NCBI RefSeq assembly: GCF_050859505.1
Contig: NZ_CP193934.1
Span: 3,410,001 to 3,474,000 of the forward strand
From: Marinirhabdus sp050859505
GTDB taxonomy: Bacteria; Bacteroidota; Bacteroidia; Flavobacteriales; Flavobacteriaceae
Length of the DNA stretch: 64,000 nucleotides
Direction: 5' to 3'
The notes beneath the pieces were generated by a model, which made no database searches, was not told the DNA's origin, and saw only the letters and a list, made by a program, of their open reading frames with translations. The position numbers and the translations under genes are program-made. Below, one piece after another: positions 9,016 through 16,038 of the stretch. The first letter of the stretch is position 1. Each line of letters opens with the position of its first letter.

Positions 9016-9441
9016 ATGAAAACATACATATATAGTTCGATCCTTATAGTAGTTGCGTTATTTGCAACTTCTAACTTACAAGCACAACAACACAACAACC
9101 ACGATAAAAACAAGTATGTGGTACTCACTAAAAAAATTCCACAACTACAACCTATTTTATTAACTGCCGAAGCTCTCAAAAAAGAAGATGGTAAAAATTT
9201 TGGAGATTTTCAGGTGATTATCTGTGGTAAAGAAATAGGCGATATTACCGATACTGAAAAGATAGGAGCTTTTATTAAAAAGGCAGAACAACTTGGAGTC
9301 CAACTTGTGGCCTGTGGTTTTTCATTAGAGAAATTCCAAATTGATAAAACTAGAATTCCAACGGAAATGAAGGTTGTCGAAAATGGAATTCTCTACAATT
9401 TTCAACTTCAGAAAAAAGGATACAAAAGCTTAAGTCTTTAA
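9016..9441 (+). CDS. DsrE-like periplasmic sulfur-carrier protein
   Basis: The 141-residue protein has a signal peptide ending near LQAQ (residues 1-24), a short His/Asn-rich stretch, then a DsrE-type alpha/beta domain. Two Cys residues lie where sulfur-relay Cys are expected, in VIICGKE and LVACGFS. DsrE-family proteins carry persulfide sulfur between enzymes. The gene lies 6 bp after DoxX and 30 bp before a TlpA-like reductase, forming a plus-strand operon. The export signal points to periplasmic action, unlike cytoplasmic DsrE of sulfur oxidisers. Confidence 0.75.
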   Translation: MKTYIYSSILIVVALFATSNLQAQQHNNHDKNKYVVLTKKIPQLQPILLTAEALKKEDGKNFGDFQVIICGKEIGDITDTEKIGAFIKKAEQLGVQLVACGFSLEKFQIDKTRIPTEMKVVENGILYNFQLQKKGYKSLSL

Positions 9442-9471
9442 TCTAATACGAAACAATTAAAATTTATTAAA

Positions 9472-10104
9472 ATGGAAATAAAGAAAAAAAATAAGACGGT
9501 AAAGAAAACTTTGATTCAATACGGAATTTTTGCTGTTGTAGCTGTTTTACTATATGCTACTGGAATGCATACCGAAGTCATTGGTTTCGCTCAACGCGGG
9601 TTATTGGCCACAGGAATACTGAATCCCGATGTGAAAGAAATTGCACAAGTACGGGAAAATGAAAATGATAGAGAAACAGCTATAGTTTCAGATGCTTCAA
9701 AAGCAGATTTTAATCTAAAATTGATGGATAGAGATGGTAATACAATGTCTTTGTCCGAATTGAAGGGAAAGGTAATCTTTATGAATTTTTGGGCCACTTG
9801 GTGTCCTCCTTGTATAGCAGAAATGCCGAGTATTGATAAACTCCATGAAGAAATGGGTGCTGAGGTTGCATTTGTGATGCTGTCCCTTGATCAGGATTTT
9901 CAAAAAGCTAAAGATTTCGATACGCGTAAAGGGTACAATTTGCCTATTTATACACTTGTAGGCAACCTGCCTTCTATGTATCAATCTTCTTCCATTCCCA
10001 CGACCTACATTATAGATGCCAATGGAAATTTAGCGTTAACACATATGGGAATGGCAGATTATAGTGATCCAGAGTTTAAGAAGTTTTTATCAGATCTTAA
10101 GTAA
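9472..10104 (+). CDS. TlpA/ResA-like thiol-disulfide reductase, membrane-anchored
   Basis: The 210-residue protein has a basic N terminus and a membrane anchor at about 15-35. A thioredoxin fold follows from about residue 78 with the active site WATWCPPC (C111, C114) and the cis-proline loop SSIPTTYII near 180. The family keeps periplasmic thiols reduced, for example during cytochrome c maturation or sulfur transfer. It closes the DoxX-DsrE-TlpA operon and is followed by a strong bidirectional terminator shared with the convergent MBL-rhodanese gene. Confidence 0.88.
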   Translation: MEIKKKNKTVKKTLIQYGIFAVVAVLLYATGMHTEVIGFAQRGLLATGILNPDVKEIAQVRENENDRETAIVSDASKADFNLKLMDRDGNTMSLSELKGKVIFMNFWATWCPPCIAEMPSIDKLHEEMGAEVAFVMLSLDQDFQKAKDFDTRKGYNLPIYTLVGNLPSMYQSSSIPTTYIIDANGNLALTHMGMADYSDPEFKKFLSDLK

Positions 10105-10120
10105 TTTGATTACTAGGAAA

Positions 10121-10155
10121 CTAAAAACCGCATCTAATTAAGATGCGGTTTTTAG
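10121..10155. terminator. Bidirectional intrinsic terminator
   Basis: A perfect 15-bp inverted repeat (CTAAAAACCGCATCT, 5-base loop AATTA, then its complement) with A/T runs on both outer ends lies between the convergent TlpA and MBL-rhodanese genes. It can terminate transcription from both sides. Confidence 0.9.
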
Positions 10156-10191
10156 TTTATAAGTGAAAAAACAATTTAACTATGCTGCAAA

Positions 10192-11523
10192 CTACTTTTG
10201 AAACTGTTTTACAGCATCACCTAAATCATACACCGTAACACCCTTCAACTTTTTCTGAAGAATACTACTTCCCGCAGCACTTCGATAGCCGCCAGCACAA
10301 TGCACCACTATGGGTTTGTCTGTAGGTATTGTATGGGCTGTATTTCTTAATTCATTCAAGGGATGCGCTAGGGCAGTATCAAAAAATTTCCCTTCAGCTA
10401 TCTCGCTCCTATTGCGAATGTCAACAATAGTATAGTTGTCTGAATTTGCTTTAAAATCGGCCAGATTGAGTTGTTCAGTCTTCTCTAGATTTTCTTCTGA
10501 AAGTGTAATGACCTGTGTAAGCTGTTGTTCATACCCTATTTTGGCTATGCGGTGAATCAGTTTTTCTTTATTTTTTTCAGCATCAATAACCAATATGAAT
10601 GCTTCTTCCGGCTCCACAATAGCACCCAACCAGGTTTCAAACTTCATAGTATCTGAAACCGCCTGAATATTGATACTACCCTTTAAATGTCCTTTTTTGA
10701 AGGTAGCTTCATCACGCATATCTATAATTAGCCCATCTGCTGTAACATTTTCAGTAAACGGGATTTTTGCAATTGAAGGTTCAATACTGTCTGCCCCTGC
10801 TTTATTGATGCCTACGTTAAATCCAAAATACGCAGGAATAAACGGCTGCCCGTCGAGTAAAGTGTTTATAAATTCTTCTTTGGATTGTTCTTTAAAAGCC
10901 CAATTCCCCATACGCTCATTACCCAAGGTACTACTATTGGCATCACTCATACTCTTCCCACAAAGTGATCCTGCTCCGTGGGCCGGATACACCAAGGCGT
11001 TATCTGGTAATTCCTTAAATTTATTCTGAATGGTATCGTACATCATTTCGGCAAGTGCTTCGCGCTTCGCTTTCATATTTCCCGCCTTTTCACGCAGGTC
11101 AGGTCGTCCAACGTCTCCTATAAAAAGAGTATCTCCAGTAAAAAGTGCGGTTTCATCGTTTTCAGAAGCAACTATGGTAATACTATCTGGCGAGTGACCA
11201 GGTGTATTGATAGCCTTTAGCGTTATGGTTCCCAATGGAATGCTATCGCCCTCATCAAAAGAATGATGTGGATACTCGGCTCCTAACATTTCACTATTGT
11301 AAATGGTGGCTCCAGTTTTTGTATGGATTTCAAGATGCGAACTCACAAAATCGGCATGAGGATGTGTTTCAATTACAACTACTATTTTTGCTTGATTTTC
11401 TTTCGCGAAGTCATAGTATTGCTGCGGATTTCTTTCCGGGTCTATCACCGCCATTTTTCCGTCACTAACAATAGCGTACGAATAATGTGACAGTGGCTTG
11501 TATTCAAATTGTTTGATGTGCAT
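10192..11523 (-). CDS. MBL-fold hydrolase with two rhodanese domains (persulfide dioxygenase-like)
   Basis: Residues 1 to about 240 form a metallo-beta-lactamase fold with THPHAD (H54, H56, D58), H63, the TPGH motif (H110), GDTLFIGDVGRPDL (D131) and PAHG (H182), the signature of ETHE1/Blh-type persulfide dioxygenases. Two rhodanese domains follow. The first (about 260-350) lacks an active-site Cys, reading VIDAEKNKEK where the loop should be. The second has HCAGGYRS with the likely catalytic C409. I chose the ATG at 11523; a longer frame reaching 11613 would overlap the TauE gene and adds no family-like residues. Expected reaction: oxidation of glutathione or low-molecular-weight persulfide to sulfite, which the adjacent TauE protein would export. 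Confidence 0.88.
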   Translation of the reverse strand: MHIKQFEYKPLSHYSYAIVSDGKMAVIDPERNPQQYYDFAKENQAKIVVVIETHPHADFVSSHLEIHTKTGATIYNSEMLGAEYPHHSFDEGDSIPLGTITLKAINTPGHSPDSITIVASENDETALFTGDTLFIGDVGRPDLREKAGNMKAKREALAEMMYDTIQNKFKELPDNALVYPAHGAGSLCGKSMSDANSSTLGNERMGNWAFKEQSKEEFINTLLDGQPFIPAYFGFNVGINKAGADSIEPSIAKIPFTENVTADGLIIDMRDEATFKKGHLKGSINIQAVSDTMKFETWLGAIVEPEEAFILVIDAEKNKEKLIHRIAKIGYEQQLTQVITLSEENLEKTEQLNLADFKANSDNYTIVDIRNRSEIAEGKFFDTALAHPLNELRNTAHTIPTDKPIVVHCAGGYRSAAGSSILQKKLKGVTVYDLGDAVKQFQK

Positions 11524-11558
11524 AGCTTTAGTTTTAATGAAATTAATAATCGCCTCCG

Positions 11559-12359
11559 TTATGTGACTAGTTCTTTGTAAATAATGTAGATTCCCATGAC
11601 CAATACAAACCATCCGAAAGCTTTTTTCAGTTTCTTACCATCTATAAATTTGTTAAGCCAGATTCCAATAAAGATTCCCACCACAGAAATAGCGGTAAAG
11701 GTTAGTAAGAATGGCCAGTCAATCTCAAGATTTTGTACGTCACCTAAAAATCCAATCAAAGACTTAATTGCAATAATAAAAAGCGATGTTGCCACGGCTT
11801 TTTTCATTGGTAATTTCGCCAGTAATACGAGTGCGGGAATAATTAAAAATCCGCCACCAGCACCTACTATTCCTGTGATAGTTCCCACGACCAGGCCTTC
11901 AATAATAATTAGAGGATAATTGTAGGTGATAGGAGTGTTTTCGGCGGTTTCTTTTCTCTTATTCCGTATCATAGACACCGATGCGAGTAGCATAATAATG
12001 GCAAAAAACAACATTATAGCAAGATTCTTTGTGACCAAAAAACCGTTTACTTCAAAAAGTTCATTTGGAATGGCGGGAATTAAATAGGCTCTGGTAAGAT
12101 AAACCGCAATAAATGCAGGAATGGCAAAGATAATAGCGGTCTTAAAATCGACCATTCCTTTCTTCATGTTTTTTAAGGCGCCAACCAGTGACGTGGTTCC
12201 AACCACAAATAAAGAATATGCCGTTGCTAGTACGGGGTTAAGAGCGAGTGCGTACACTAAAATAGGCACTGTGAGTATGGAGCCGCCGCCGCCTATGAGT
12301 CCCAAGACCAATCCTATGAGCAGTGCTCCTATATATCCTAAAACTTCAATTAGTTCCAT
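11559..12359 (-). CDS. TauE/SafE-family sulfite/anion exporter
   Basis: The 266-residue integral membrane protein has about eight hydrophobic helices and the paired glycine-rich family motifs GLIGGGGSILTVPILVY (about 21-37) and GIVGAGGGFLIIPALV (about 162-177). TauE/SafE proteins export sulfite or sulfoacetate or related anions. It precedes the MBL-rhodanese gene by 35 bp on the same strand, so sulfite made by persulfide oxidation and its exporter are co-expressed. A perfect Crp/Fnr-type palindrome lies 52 bp upstream of its start. Confidence 0.9.
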   Translation of the reverse strand: MELIEVLGYIGALLIGLVLGLIGGGGSILTVPILVYALALNPVLATAYSLFVVGTTSLVGALKNMKKGMVDFKTAIIFAIPAFIAVYLTRAYLIPAIPNELFEVNGFLVTKNLAIMLFFAIIMLLASVSMIRNKRKETAENTPITYNYPLIIIEGLVVGTITGIVGAGGGFLIIPALVLLAKLPMKKAVATSLFIIAIKSLIGFLGDVQNLEIDWPFLLTFTAISVVGIFIGIWLNKFIDGKKLKKAFGWFVLVMGIYIIYKELVT

Positions 12360-12410
12360 GAATCTTTTTAAAAATTATAGGACAAATGTACTGCGCAATA
12401 TTTTTAATAT

Positions 12411-12428
12411 CTGTAACCCTTGTTACAG
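12411..12428. promoter_or_regulatory. Crp/Fnr-type operator palindrome, copy 2 (perfect)
   Basis: CTGTAAC-CCTT-GTTACAG has 7-bp perfect arms and a 4-base spacer. It overlaps the stop codon of the Crp/Fnr gene and sits upstream of the TauE/MBL-rhodanese operon. The match to the site at 8066-8081 suggests one regulator controls both sulfur operons. Confidence 0.65.
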
Positions 12429-13049
12429 TACTTCAATAAAACTACGGTGCAGTTTTATTTTATGGTCGTTTTCCATCTTTTTCAGGAGTCTTGAAATCAC
12501 CACTCTGTTGGTATATAAATCGTTTGCGATTTCTTTGTGGGTACTGTAAATATGTTTGCTATTTATAAGCTCGGTCTTCGTAGTAATATAATTCTCTAAG
12601 CGCTGATCCAGATTGTTAAATACAATGTTGTCAATACTTTCCAATAGTTCCATCATTCTGTTATGATAACTTTCAAAAACAAAATTCCGCCAACTCTTAT
12701 ATTTGCTGGACCAAGCTTCCATTTTTTCAATAGGAATCATAATAAGTTGCACGGGCGTTTCACTCACTGCGTGGATTTCACTTTTGGTTTGCCCCAGACA
12801 GCAGGTTAAGGTCATGGCACAGGTATCGCCACGTTCAAGGTGGTAAAGTAATAGCGCTTCACCTTCTTTATCGGGTCTTAAAATCTTAATACTACCCGAG
12901 AGTATTAAAGGCATCGACTTTACATATTGCCCAACACTTATTAGATTCTCGCCTTCCTCAATTTCTAAAAAGGAACCTACTTTACTTATTTCTAAAAGTA
13001 ATTCAGGCTCAAATTGAACTCCATAATGTTGTTGTAATTCGATGTTCAT
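12423..13049 (-). CDS. Crp/Fnr-family transcription regulator with a Cys cluster
   Basis: The 208-residue protein has an N-terminal cyclic-nucleotide-binding-type beta barrel (about 15-125) and a C-terminal winged helix (about 140-205, with HKEIANDLYTNRVVISRLLKK). In place of the usual phosphate-binding loop the barrel reads GDTCAMTLTCC, giving C77, C83 and C84. A Cys cluster there is compatible with sensing of persulfide, metal or redox state rather than cAMP, but that is inference. It lies 15 bp after the CusB-type gene and directly before the TauE operon, and TGTAAC-N4-GTTACA palindromes stand at both nearby sulfur operons, so it is the obvious candidate regulator. Confidence 0.88.
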   Translation of the reverse strand: MNIELQQHYGVQFEPELLLEISKVGSFLEIEEGENLISVGQYVKSMPLILSGSIKILRPDKEGEALLLYHLERGDTCAMTLTCCLGQTKSEIHAVSETPVQLIMIPIEKMEAWSSKYKSWRNFVFESYHNRMMELLESIDNIVFNNLDQRLENYITTKTELINSKHIYSTHKEIANDLYTNRVVISRLLKKMENDHKIKLHRSFIEVL

Positions 13050-13064
13050 TCTATCGCGTTTGCT

Positions 13065-14807
13065 TTATTTAATCTCTTCAATCACACTTCCACAGGTTAA
13101 CATCTGTTCTCCATAATAGGGGTTGCGGATATCCTTTTCGGTACTCAACCAAATAGCGCCTTTGTTATTATTTGCCATAGGACATTTTTGAACATAGATG
13201 GTATTCGACAACGCTTTGACGTTCATGGCCAAGGCTACTATGTTCTCATTAAGAATAACAAAATGTTCCCGCTGATTGTCAAGAATGTCATTTTCGGCAA
13301 TAGCATCGAGCATAGTAATGCTTTGGTTGAAATGTGACAACTCCATCTTTCCTAGATCTTTGGAGTTGATCGCTTTCAATTCTTTTGAAGTCTCTTTTGC
13401 GAAAGCAGAAACCTGCACTGCATCGCTTGCCACAAAAGCATCCTTCATTTGAAGGTAGGCAGGTAACGCTTTTTGAAATTCTTTCTGAAACGCTGCTGAA
13501 AGTTCCATTTTCATGGGAGCCATTGCAGTCATTCCTTCGTCTTTCATACCCTTATTCATCATAGATTTCTTCCCTTGCAACTGTGCAGCGGCATCTACTG
13601 TGAACGTTCCGTTGGTTACTATTTCATCCCCACTGGTCAATCCTGAAGTCACTTGATACTTCTCACCACTTCTGTTTCCTAAGGTTACTTCGCGCATTTC
13701 AAAAACTGGCTCGTTCGGGTTTGTCTTTATGTAGACTAGGGAACGTTCTCCAGTCCATAACACCGCACTGGCCGGAACACTCAATTGTGTGCTAGCAGCA
13801 GTCATAACTCCTTTTACTTTTCCTGTTACAAACATTCCAGGTTTAAACAAATCGTCTCTGTTTTCTAATGTTGCTCTTACAGTTACGGTACGTGTTGCAT
13901 TGTTTAAAATAGGGTCTATAAAGGATACGGTACCATCGAATTCCTTATTGGAATAGGCATTGGTCGTAATCTTGATTTTTTGCCCTTTTTTAAGGTTTGA
14001 GATCTGATTTTCATACGCATCAAACGCTGCCCAGACTGTGTTCAGGTTACTTAACTTTACAATAGGCTGTCCTTGTTTTACATAATCTCCTTCAGCAGCC
14101 ATTACTTCAGAAACAGTTCCGGAAACGGTAGCGTAAATGGGGAAATTCTCGCGTACATTTCCGGACTGTTCTATAGTATTAATCTGACTTTCAGAAAGTT
14201 TCCAGTTTTTAAGCTTGTTGCGTACCGCTTTGTATAAAGCAGGCTGTGATTCTTTGAGAGAAGCGGTGGTAATCAATTCTTGCTGGGCTGCCACCAAACT
14301 TGGTGCATAGATAGTGGCGAGCAACTGACCTCTACTTATTTCCTGTCCTTCAAAATTTACATTCAAACGTTCAATACGGCCGTCGAAGTAACTGGATTGC
14401 ACGGTGTTGTTCTCTTCGTTCGTAGCAATTTTTCCTGAAAGTGAAAGCATTCCATCGTCTTCCTCGCTCGTACCATTTCCAACAATAGTTGTCTGGATAT
14501 TAGCGAGTGCCATGGCGTTTTCGGTCATTTTTATTTCGTTTACCGCAAGACCTTCAGCGCTGGTTTCTGCTGGAATAAGATCCATGCCGCAAATGGGACA
14601 GTCCCCGGGTTCTGGTTGCATAATTTGTGGGTGCATGGAGCAGGTCCACATTTCTGCAGCAGTTTCTCCTGAGTGGTCGTGGGTATCGGACATATCCGAT
14701 ACGTCCTTCACTGCCATAGAGCCCTCTGCCGAACTACCAAAAATAATCCAACCTGCTAACAGTCCAACAACTACTGCGATTGCTATGTATACAATATTCT
14801 TATTCAT
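13065..14807 (-). CDS. cusB: CusB-type RND adaptor with heavy-metal-binding and DUF3347 domains
   Basis: The 580-residue adaptor begins with a membrane anchor (about 5-23). Next is a heavy-metal-binding domain at about 53-79 (MWTCSMHP...CPICGMDLIP), then the lipoyl/hairpin/beta-barrel core of a CusB-family membrane-fusion protein (about 85-410). A DUF3347 domain fills the C terminus (about 430-580) with its CPMANNN and NPYYGEQMLTCG signatures. The adaptor links the CusA pump to the TolC channel, and the extra domains probably deliver Cu/Ag to it. It is the last gene of the copper cluster, far from cusA (24.7-28.5 kb). The same DUF3347 domain occurs as a separate protein at 19591-20208. Confidence 0.9.
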   Translation of the reverse strand: MNKNIVYIAIAVVVGLLAGWIIFGSSAEGSMAVKDVSDMSDTHDHSGETAAEMWTCSMHPQIMQPEPGDCPICGMDLIPAETSAEGLAVNEIKMTENAMALANIQTTIVGNGTSEEDDGMLSLSGKIATNEENNTVQSSYFDGRIERLNVNFEGQEISRGQLLATIYAPSLVAAQQELITTASLKESQPALYKAVRNKLKNWKLSESQINTIEQSGNVRENFPIYATVSGTVSEVMAAEGDYVKQGQPIVKLSNLNTVWAAFDAYENQISNLKKGQKIKITTNAYSNKEFDGTVSFIDPILNNATRTVTVRATLENRDDLFKPGMFVTGKVKGVMTAASTQLSVPASAVLWTGERSLVYIKTNPNEPVFEMREVTLGNRSGEKYQVTSGLTSGDEIVTNGTFTVDAAAQLQGKKSMMNKGMKDEGMTAMAPMKMELSAAFQKEFQKALPAYLQMKDAFVASDAVQVSAFAKETSKELKAINSKDLGKMELSHFNQSITMLDAIAENDILDNQREHFVILNENIVALAMNVKALSNTIYVQKCPMANNNKGAIWLSTEKDIRNPYYGEQMLTCGSVIEEIK

Positions 14808-14837
14808 AATTTCTATAATTTAATATATTCCTGCACC

Positions 14838-14920
14838 GCGCTAGGGATTGAAGCGGCATCCTTTTTTTGTCCTTTTTTCTGAGGGACAAAAAAAGATACA
14901 GCGTAAAGCCCGCCTGAGCG
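14838..14920 (+). ncRNA. Flavo-1-like structured RNA element with hairpin
   Basis: The stretch contains GCGCTAGGGATTGAAGCGGC, a long hairpin, and GATACAGCG followed by AAAGCCCG. This layout recurs many times in Flavobacteria and, from memory, corresponds to the Flavo-1 RNA motif. The hairpin is a perfect 12-bp inverted repeat, 14861-14872 pairing with 14884-14895 (CTTTTTTTGTCC). It lies in the gap between the DUF305 and CusB genes, on the opposite strand to them. It could also serve as a weak terminator. The name needs a covariance-model search to confirm. Confidence 0.55.
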
Positions 14921-14931
14921 CCCAAAACCTT

Positions 14932-15420
14932 TTAATTATCCTCCAGACGCTTAATCATTGCTTTCATCTCCTCGATTTCTTTTCGTTGTGCCTTGATAAT
15001 ATCATCGGCAAGTTGCTTTACTTCCGGATCCTGAATATCGGCTCGCTCACTTGTCAATATTGCTATCGAGTGGTGAGGAATCATTGCTTTCATCCAAAGT
15101 ACGTCGCCCACAGTCGATTTTTGGTCGCGCACCAGACCCAACGCACTTACAAAGAGAATAATACTTCCTAAAACGATTGCTATATTTTTCTTTTTATTTT
15201 GATACATACCTCGCATCGCTACAAACATTATGATAGCCATAGCTGCAATCCCCAAACAACTCATATAGAATCTGGTAAGACTGAAATAAACGTGATCAAT
15301 AGCATACGTATTTAAATACATGGTGATGTACATAGCTACAAAAGATGCAGCAAGCATCCCTACAAATTTGGTGTAACTTCCTTTTTTCATGGTTTTGTTT
15401 TTTTGTTCGTTAGAGTTCAT
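14932..15420 (-). CDS. DUF305-family membrane protein
   Basis: The 162-residue protein has three hydrophobic helices (about 18-38, 52-71 and 79-97) followed by a soluble DUF305 segment with the motif MKAMIPHHSIAILTSERA (M113, H116, H117). The Met and His residues suit copper binding, and DUF305 proteins are common in copper-resistance clusters. It lies between the DUF2911 gene (18 bp upstream) and the CusB gene. The start at 15420 is used here; an internal Met at residue 11 is an alternative. Exact function unknown. Confidence 0.8.
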   Translation of the reverse strand: MNSNEQKNKTMKKGSYTKFVGMLAASFVAMYITMYLNTYAIDHVYFSLTRFYMSCLGIAAMAIIMFVAMRGMYQNKKKNIAIVLGSIILFVSALGLVRDQKSTVGDVLWMKAMIPHHSIAILTSERADIQDPEVKQLADDIIKAQRKEIEEMKAMIKRLEDN

Positions 15421-15438
15421 AATACATGGTTTTAAGGG

Positions 15439-16026
15439 TTATTTAATTTGAAAAGGAAACATAATAGTCACCTTTTCCCAGGCTAATTTAATCGTGCCTG
15501 AAGTTTCGTTCGTTTTTGTTACCGTATACGTGAGATGTTCTACAATTTCTTCTGAAAGGGTAGGTGCCACTTTAAATCGTAACACATCATCTTTTTCATT
15601 ATAGTCGTCTTTGCCGTGCTGGTTCCAGTTGCTATTGAAGATGACCGTCCATTCCTTTTCATTCGGAATCACGAAAAAACCATATTTACCAGCTTTCAAT
15701 TCTTTTCCGGCAATCGTTAAATCTTTATTGGTTTCCAACCAGGTTGCGTTGTGCGCTCCGGCTTGCCATACCGCGTCGTACGGAAGCAATCCGCCAAAGA
15801 TCATTCGGTTACGCATCCCTGGCGAAGAATAATCTATATGAATATGAGCATCCCCAACCATCGCCATGGCACTTGTATGCGGACTTAAAGGTTTTTTCTT
15901 ATCAGGTTCTACCGTGAGTGGTTCTTCAGTCACTTCTTTTGTTTCCATTTCTTGAGGCTCTTTTGTGTTCTCTTTACAAGAAGCTAAAAGGATAAGCGAA
16001 ACGAATAATACGATGGTTTTTTTCAT
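15439..16026 (-). CDS. DUF2911-family lipoprotein
   Basis: The 195-residue protein has a lipoprotein signal with lipobox LASC (C17), an acidic linker, and a DUF2911 domain from about residue 50 onward, including IDYSSPGMRNR, LPYDAVWQAGAHNAT and the GKYGFFVIP segment that mark this family. DUF2911 proteins are widespread Bacteroidota envelope proteins of unknown activity. Here the gene is placed 12 bp after the CopA ATPase in the copper cluster. Nothing in the sequence shows direct metal binding. Confidence 0.85.
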   Translation of the reverse strand: MKKTIVLFVSLILLASCKENTKEPQEMETKEVTEEPLTVEPDKKKPLSPHTSAMAMVGDAHIHIDYSSPGMRNRMIFGGLLPYDAVWQAGAHNATWLETNKDLTIAGKELKAGKYGFFVIPNEKEWTVIFNSNWNQHGKDDYNEKDDVLRFKVAPTLSEEIVEHLTYTVTKTNETSGTIKLAWEKVTIMFPFQIK

Positions 16027-16038
16027 AATATAAATTGA

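Noticed and set aside
11524..11613. Longer start of the MBL-rhodanese gene
   Set aside because: The extension overlaps the TauE gene and does not resemble the family; the ATG at 11523 begins the conserved fold.
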